From Phallus indusiatus (Eukaryota > Basidiomycota > Agaricomycetes > Phallales > Phallaceae): 64,000 nt of DNA. Made by a program: the position numbers and the translations under genes. The stretch is from positions 372,001 to 436,000 of the forward strand of contig JAQFWX010000038.1 of assembly GCA_027605045.1 (NCBI GenBank), given 5' to 3'. The notes beneath the pieces are model-generated. The model worked only from the letters and a program-made list of their open reading frames with translations. It did not search any database and was not told the DNA's origin. This document shows positions 60,245-64,000 of the stretch, in pieces. The first letter of the stretch is position 1; each line of letters begins with the position of its first letter.

Positions 60245-63200
60245 ATGGCAGGCGGTGCGGCAATAAATCCCGACAGGAATCATAAAACAAGTTACGGTCA
60301 TTTACTCGAGAAGACTCCGTGGTATAAGAATCGTCGTGCGTAGCTTTACCCCCTCTTTCCGCTATAGAGTTTAAGTGTTCGACTCATCTCAGGCTTGGTC
60401 CTCTTGAATTTTTGGATTGTGATATTGTAAGCTTGCATTTTTCTCGATGACACTTTCATCTCACCTCGTTATAGGCTCATTACATCCTGCACCAACGGTT
60501 ATGATGGTAAGCAGTGACTGCCGTACATCGCTCTACTAGTTTACTTATGGCTATTACTATAGGGAGCATGATAAGTATGTAGTTTGTAATCTTGTCGGCC
60601 TGCCTGGATTCTGATACCGGAGTAATGCAGATGGTCTACAATCACTCCCTCAGTGGCAAGATGCATTCAATCATCCCACCGGCTCTGCCGTATGTAGTTT
60701 ATTCGTCAATTTTGTACCAGACTTGATTGTTTTCAAAGTTGGGGCTGTTTGGTGCGATTCAGGTACTGCAATGTTCAAAAGTTTCTTGCGTTGCTGTCTT
60801 ATATTCTTTATTATAGAACATTGGGTCACTTTCGGCTCTGCCATTTGCTCCTTACATGGCTGACGGTCTTGGTCGACGATTCACGATTATATTTGGAGCA
60901 TGCTTAATGGTCGCCGGAACAATCCTTCAAACCGCTTCTCAGAACGTTCACATGTTCATTGGAGCCAGGTTAGATTATCCAACACTAGTCACGCGATGTT
61001 TACTAAATCCGTTTAGATGGCTTCTCGGGTTTGGACTCAATTTTGCAGGCACTGGCGCTCCTATGCTGATTTCAGAACTCGCATATCCGAGTAGGTTCCG
61101 AAGATTAAAATTTTAAGCGACTTTTCTGAGATGTTCCAAGGTCAACGTGGTCAAATTACGTCCTTGTATAACAGTCTCTGGTATGCCTCTTCCATTTTTA
61201 TTTACCTAGAAATAATCCGTTGCCTCATCGTTTTTTCGTAGGATATTTGGGAGCATTGTGTAAGTCAATGAATTGATGAAGACGTTCTAAATGCTTATCT
61301 TGGTCCCGCTAGTGCTGCTTGGACCGTGAGTAATTTTTTCATTGACAGATTGTTCTACCTAGAAGCTTTTACTGCAGACTTTCGGCACATTTCACATTCA
61401 AACTAGCTGGTCATGGAGAATTCCGTCTGCTATTCAAGGTTTCCCGTCTGTGATACAGCTGATGTTTATCTGGTTCGTTCCCGAATCACCTCGTTGGCTT
61501 GTCAGCAAAGGAAGGTAATGGTGACTTGATATACATCTTCGTCGACACTAGCTGAGTAATACTAGGGAGGAAGAGGCGTTAAAAACATTGGCATACTACC
61601 ATGCTAAAGGAAACGCGTGAGCTTGACTCTTTATGTAACCGTCCTTTTTGTCCTGAAGTCTTCCCGATAGCAAAGACCCGCTCGTGGAATATGAATTCGA
61701 AGAAATCAAGACGGCGATTCAGAAAGATTCCGATGTCAAGAAAAATGTTGGTTGGCTCACCTTATTCAAGACTCCTGGTAATCGCCGTCGTATGCGCATC
61801 ATCGTCGCTATCGCCTTCTTTTCGCAATGGTCTGGAAACGGTTTAACGTAGGTCTAGCAGACGAAAGTTTTAATATATTGATGACGTTAATGGTCCTTCT
61901 TCTTTCGCAGGTCATACTGTAAGTTTTCGGAAAACATGTTAATTTTTGATATCATCATCCCCGTAGATCTGAATCAGGTGTTTGACGCTATTGGAAGTAC
62001 GTAGTCGTAGTCATCCATATTGGCGAATCATTACTCATCCTTGCTAGTCACCAACGCAACCATTCAGCTTCTCATCGTAAACAAGATCGTGTTTTGTTTG
62101 TCGTGGTTGCATGCTAATTGACGATTATAGAATGGGATCCTTCAGATTTATAACTTTGCTATTTGCGTTATAGCGTCTCTTATCTGCGATAAAGCTGGCC
62201 GGAGAAAACTATTTTTGATCGCAACAGCCGGTACGAAACTTGAACACATTTACCGCAACTCATCTTTTTGACGCCTAGCTTAGGGATGCTAGTATTTTGG
62301 ACAATAGAAACCGTGTGCTTCTTCCTATCATCGGTTCACGGGAATGTCACTGCGGCTCATACATTTATCGCCATGAACGGTATATTTCAAACCAGTAAGA
62401 TCATATCGAGCGTGCACTAAATACATTAAACAGCTATATTCGGAACTTTCTGTAAGTTTGCTACCTATCAGGTTACAACGTTTTCAAATTGATCATATTT
62501 ATCTAGATGCTGTAAGACCCATCAATTTCTTATGAAGAAGTTTACGAACCTCTATTATAGCTCGCGTACTCGCCTTTGATTGTGACGTGAGTGATAGAAT
62601 GCAACGTCTCAGCGTAAATTTTGTGTTGACGCACCATCAGTTATACGATTGAAATATTACCATTTGAGATTAGGTCTCGTGGTTATACTTTCTTCAATTT
62701 TACAGTCTGCGCATCACTTGTGTTTAACCAGTACGTAGGCAGCTTCAAATGTGTTTTTCTCTCCTCATTCTTCAACACGTCCTTAGATATGTGAATCCGA
62801 TTGCATTAAAAGCGTGAGTGTCGGGTGGTATTGGTATCAGTGCTGTTAACTTAAACTCACGTTTGGTAATTTAGATTGGGCTGGAAATACTACGTGAGTA
62901 CTTCGCACTCGTACTAATAGATTTTGTTCACAAGTATCTTTAGACGGTTTACATTGCCTGGTTGGTGTTTGAGGTAACATTTATCTACTTCTACCTAGTT
63001 GAAACCAGGAATGTGAGTCGCATATTGTGCAATTGTTACCATCGGAGCACTGACGTGACTTGATTGTCAGCGTACACTTGAAGAGACCGCAGCGTGAGTG
63101 GACCGGATTCTGCATACCTCGTATGATTTAATCATCTTGTCTTGTAGTTTGTTCGACGGTGATGACCAAGTCATGGCAATGTCTAATCAGGCCGCTGAGA

Positions 63201-63268
63201 AAGCTGGCATTCAGCCACAAATATCAGAGACGAAGTTCGATGACAGTATTGAGAAACGATCTCTGTAG
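60245..63268 (+). CDS. MFS sugar transporter (lactose permease / hexose transporter type), 28 exons
   Basis: Exons: 60245-60335, 60393-60426, 60475-60506, 60563-60574, 60631-60689, 60739-60762, 60817-60968, 61017-61090, 61141-61180, 61242-61259, 61313-61325, 61378-61514, 61566-61616, 61671-61847, 61911-61918, 61967-61996, 62048-62076, 62131-62230, 62284-62379, 62434-62451, 62507-62511, 62561-62586, 62641-62730, 62787-62813, 62875-62893, 62944-63012, 63071-63093 and 63148-63268; 524 aa. Sugar-porter motifs: GYDGSMINGLQ in helix 1, ADGLGRRFTII, PESPRWLVSKGR, DKAGRRKLFLIATAG, and the PESPR-like VETRNRTLEETAALFDGD at the end. Twelve membrane helices fit. It should import mono- or disaccharides by proton symport. 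The four smallest exons (5, 8, 12 and 13 nt) restore conserved residues, which supports them. Confidence 0.92.
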
Positions 63269-64000
63269 ATATTTGCTCGTGTTTCGCTGCTCAGAATTTG
63301 AAGATTTGTTTGGTTGACTTCCTCATCGTCGACAGTTGATACTAGTCTTATTTTATCCTTCAGTGTTGAGACAATCCAAGCATAGTATTACGCCGCAGTA
63401 TATACATTCTATGCGCATGGGTATCTGCTGTTAGCGTCTGACAAATGTTAGTCTACTTGGCTTTAGTCAGAGTGAGGCGCAACGTCAAGAAATAATTGAT
63501 ACTCTTACGGCGGAACCATTTAAAAGCAACGCAGTGCGAACTCGGAAAGACTCATGTAAAGCATAACATGAAAGTGATCTAAATTATGAACTCCGCTCGA
63601 CAAGCATAGGCTTCTCTTAATTCGCAACACCAACGACGCCTTCTTTAAGTCTACATTTTTCGAGGCTTGCAAGTATCGTTCTTATCCTTTGTTTTTTTTT
63701 TTGAGTGAATCGGCTTCGGTTGCCACTACAGACCAACAGAAAGTAGCAGGTTTCCAGAACCTCAAAGGTTAACACGAATGGGATAGGCAGTGCAGGGGGT
63801 TATCTGACACAGTGTGTATGAAATCAGTTTGATGCAAACACTACTGACCCTTCAATTATTAATGCAGACATAAAGGTTTTGTCACTGAACTGCAATGGCT
63901 TGTAGCCTCAGAGGGTCAGATTTTCCACAAGTCATGTCTAATGTTGTCTGGTAGATAAAGATGTCAGAAGGAACAGGGAGACATAACATGAAAGGTTGAT
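63269..64000. other. 3' flank, no gene seen
   Basis: No supported coding segment up to the right edge. Confidence 0.45.

Noticed and set aside
62965..62985. Possible intron starting GAGGTAAC in the last helices of the sugar transporter
   Set aside because: Read-through gives FEVTFIYFYLVETRN, the expected conserved sequence, so no intron is needed.

Overview
The window looks like nuclear DNA of a mushroom-forming basidiomycete (Agaricomycetes type). Genes are cut by many short introns (mostly 50-75 bp, GT-AG). Their products fit that group: F-box/LRR proteins, an HET-like protein, GPI-anchored Ser/Thr-rich wall proteins, GH3 beta-glucosidase, a lactose-permease-type sugar transporter, a tetraspanin and casein kinase 1. 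No CRISPR array, tRNA, rRNA or complete transposon was recognised. All exon coordinates were derived by hand from splice signals, frame continuity and family resemblance. No computation or database search was run.

Left part (1-18,000): an F-box gene cut by the left edge (-); a secreted GH89 alpha-N-acetylglucosaminidase (+); a DUF4436-like membrane protein with a 12-nt exon and a GC-AG intron (-); a GPI-anchored protein with about 45 hexapeptide repeats (+). Then comes a two-gene cassette: an HET-like gene, here a pseudogene, followed by an intact 392-aa membrane protein (+). A decayed copy of the 3' end of the GPI gene follows.

Middle (18,600-29,300): an uncharacterised multi-pass membrane protein, an M28B (glutamate carboxypeptidase II/transferrin-receptor-like) peptidase, a second F-box gene paralogous to the first, then an inverted and complete copy of the cassette (- strand). 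This inverted pair, with one HET-like gene dead and both partner genes intact, is the most interesting part of the window.

Right part (30,300-63,300): a nucleotide-sugar transporter (-), three Ser/Thr-rich single-pass membrane proteins in a row, a WD40/DUF2415-like protein, a DsbA-family oxidoreductase, an SDR-fold protein that appears to have lost its catalytic Tyr and Lys, a tetraspanin, a secreted GH3 beta-glucosidase, a small hypothetical protein, casein kinase 1, and a sugar transporter built from 28 exons including 5-, 8-, 12- and 13-nt micro-exons. The beta-glucosidase (sugar release outside the cell) and the sugar permease (uptake) lie about 6 kb apart and could act in sequence, but nothing shows that they are co-regulated.
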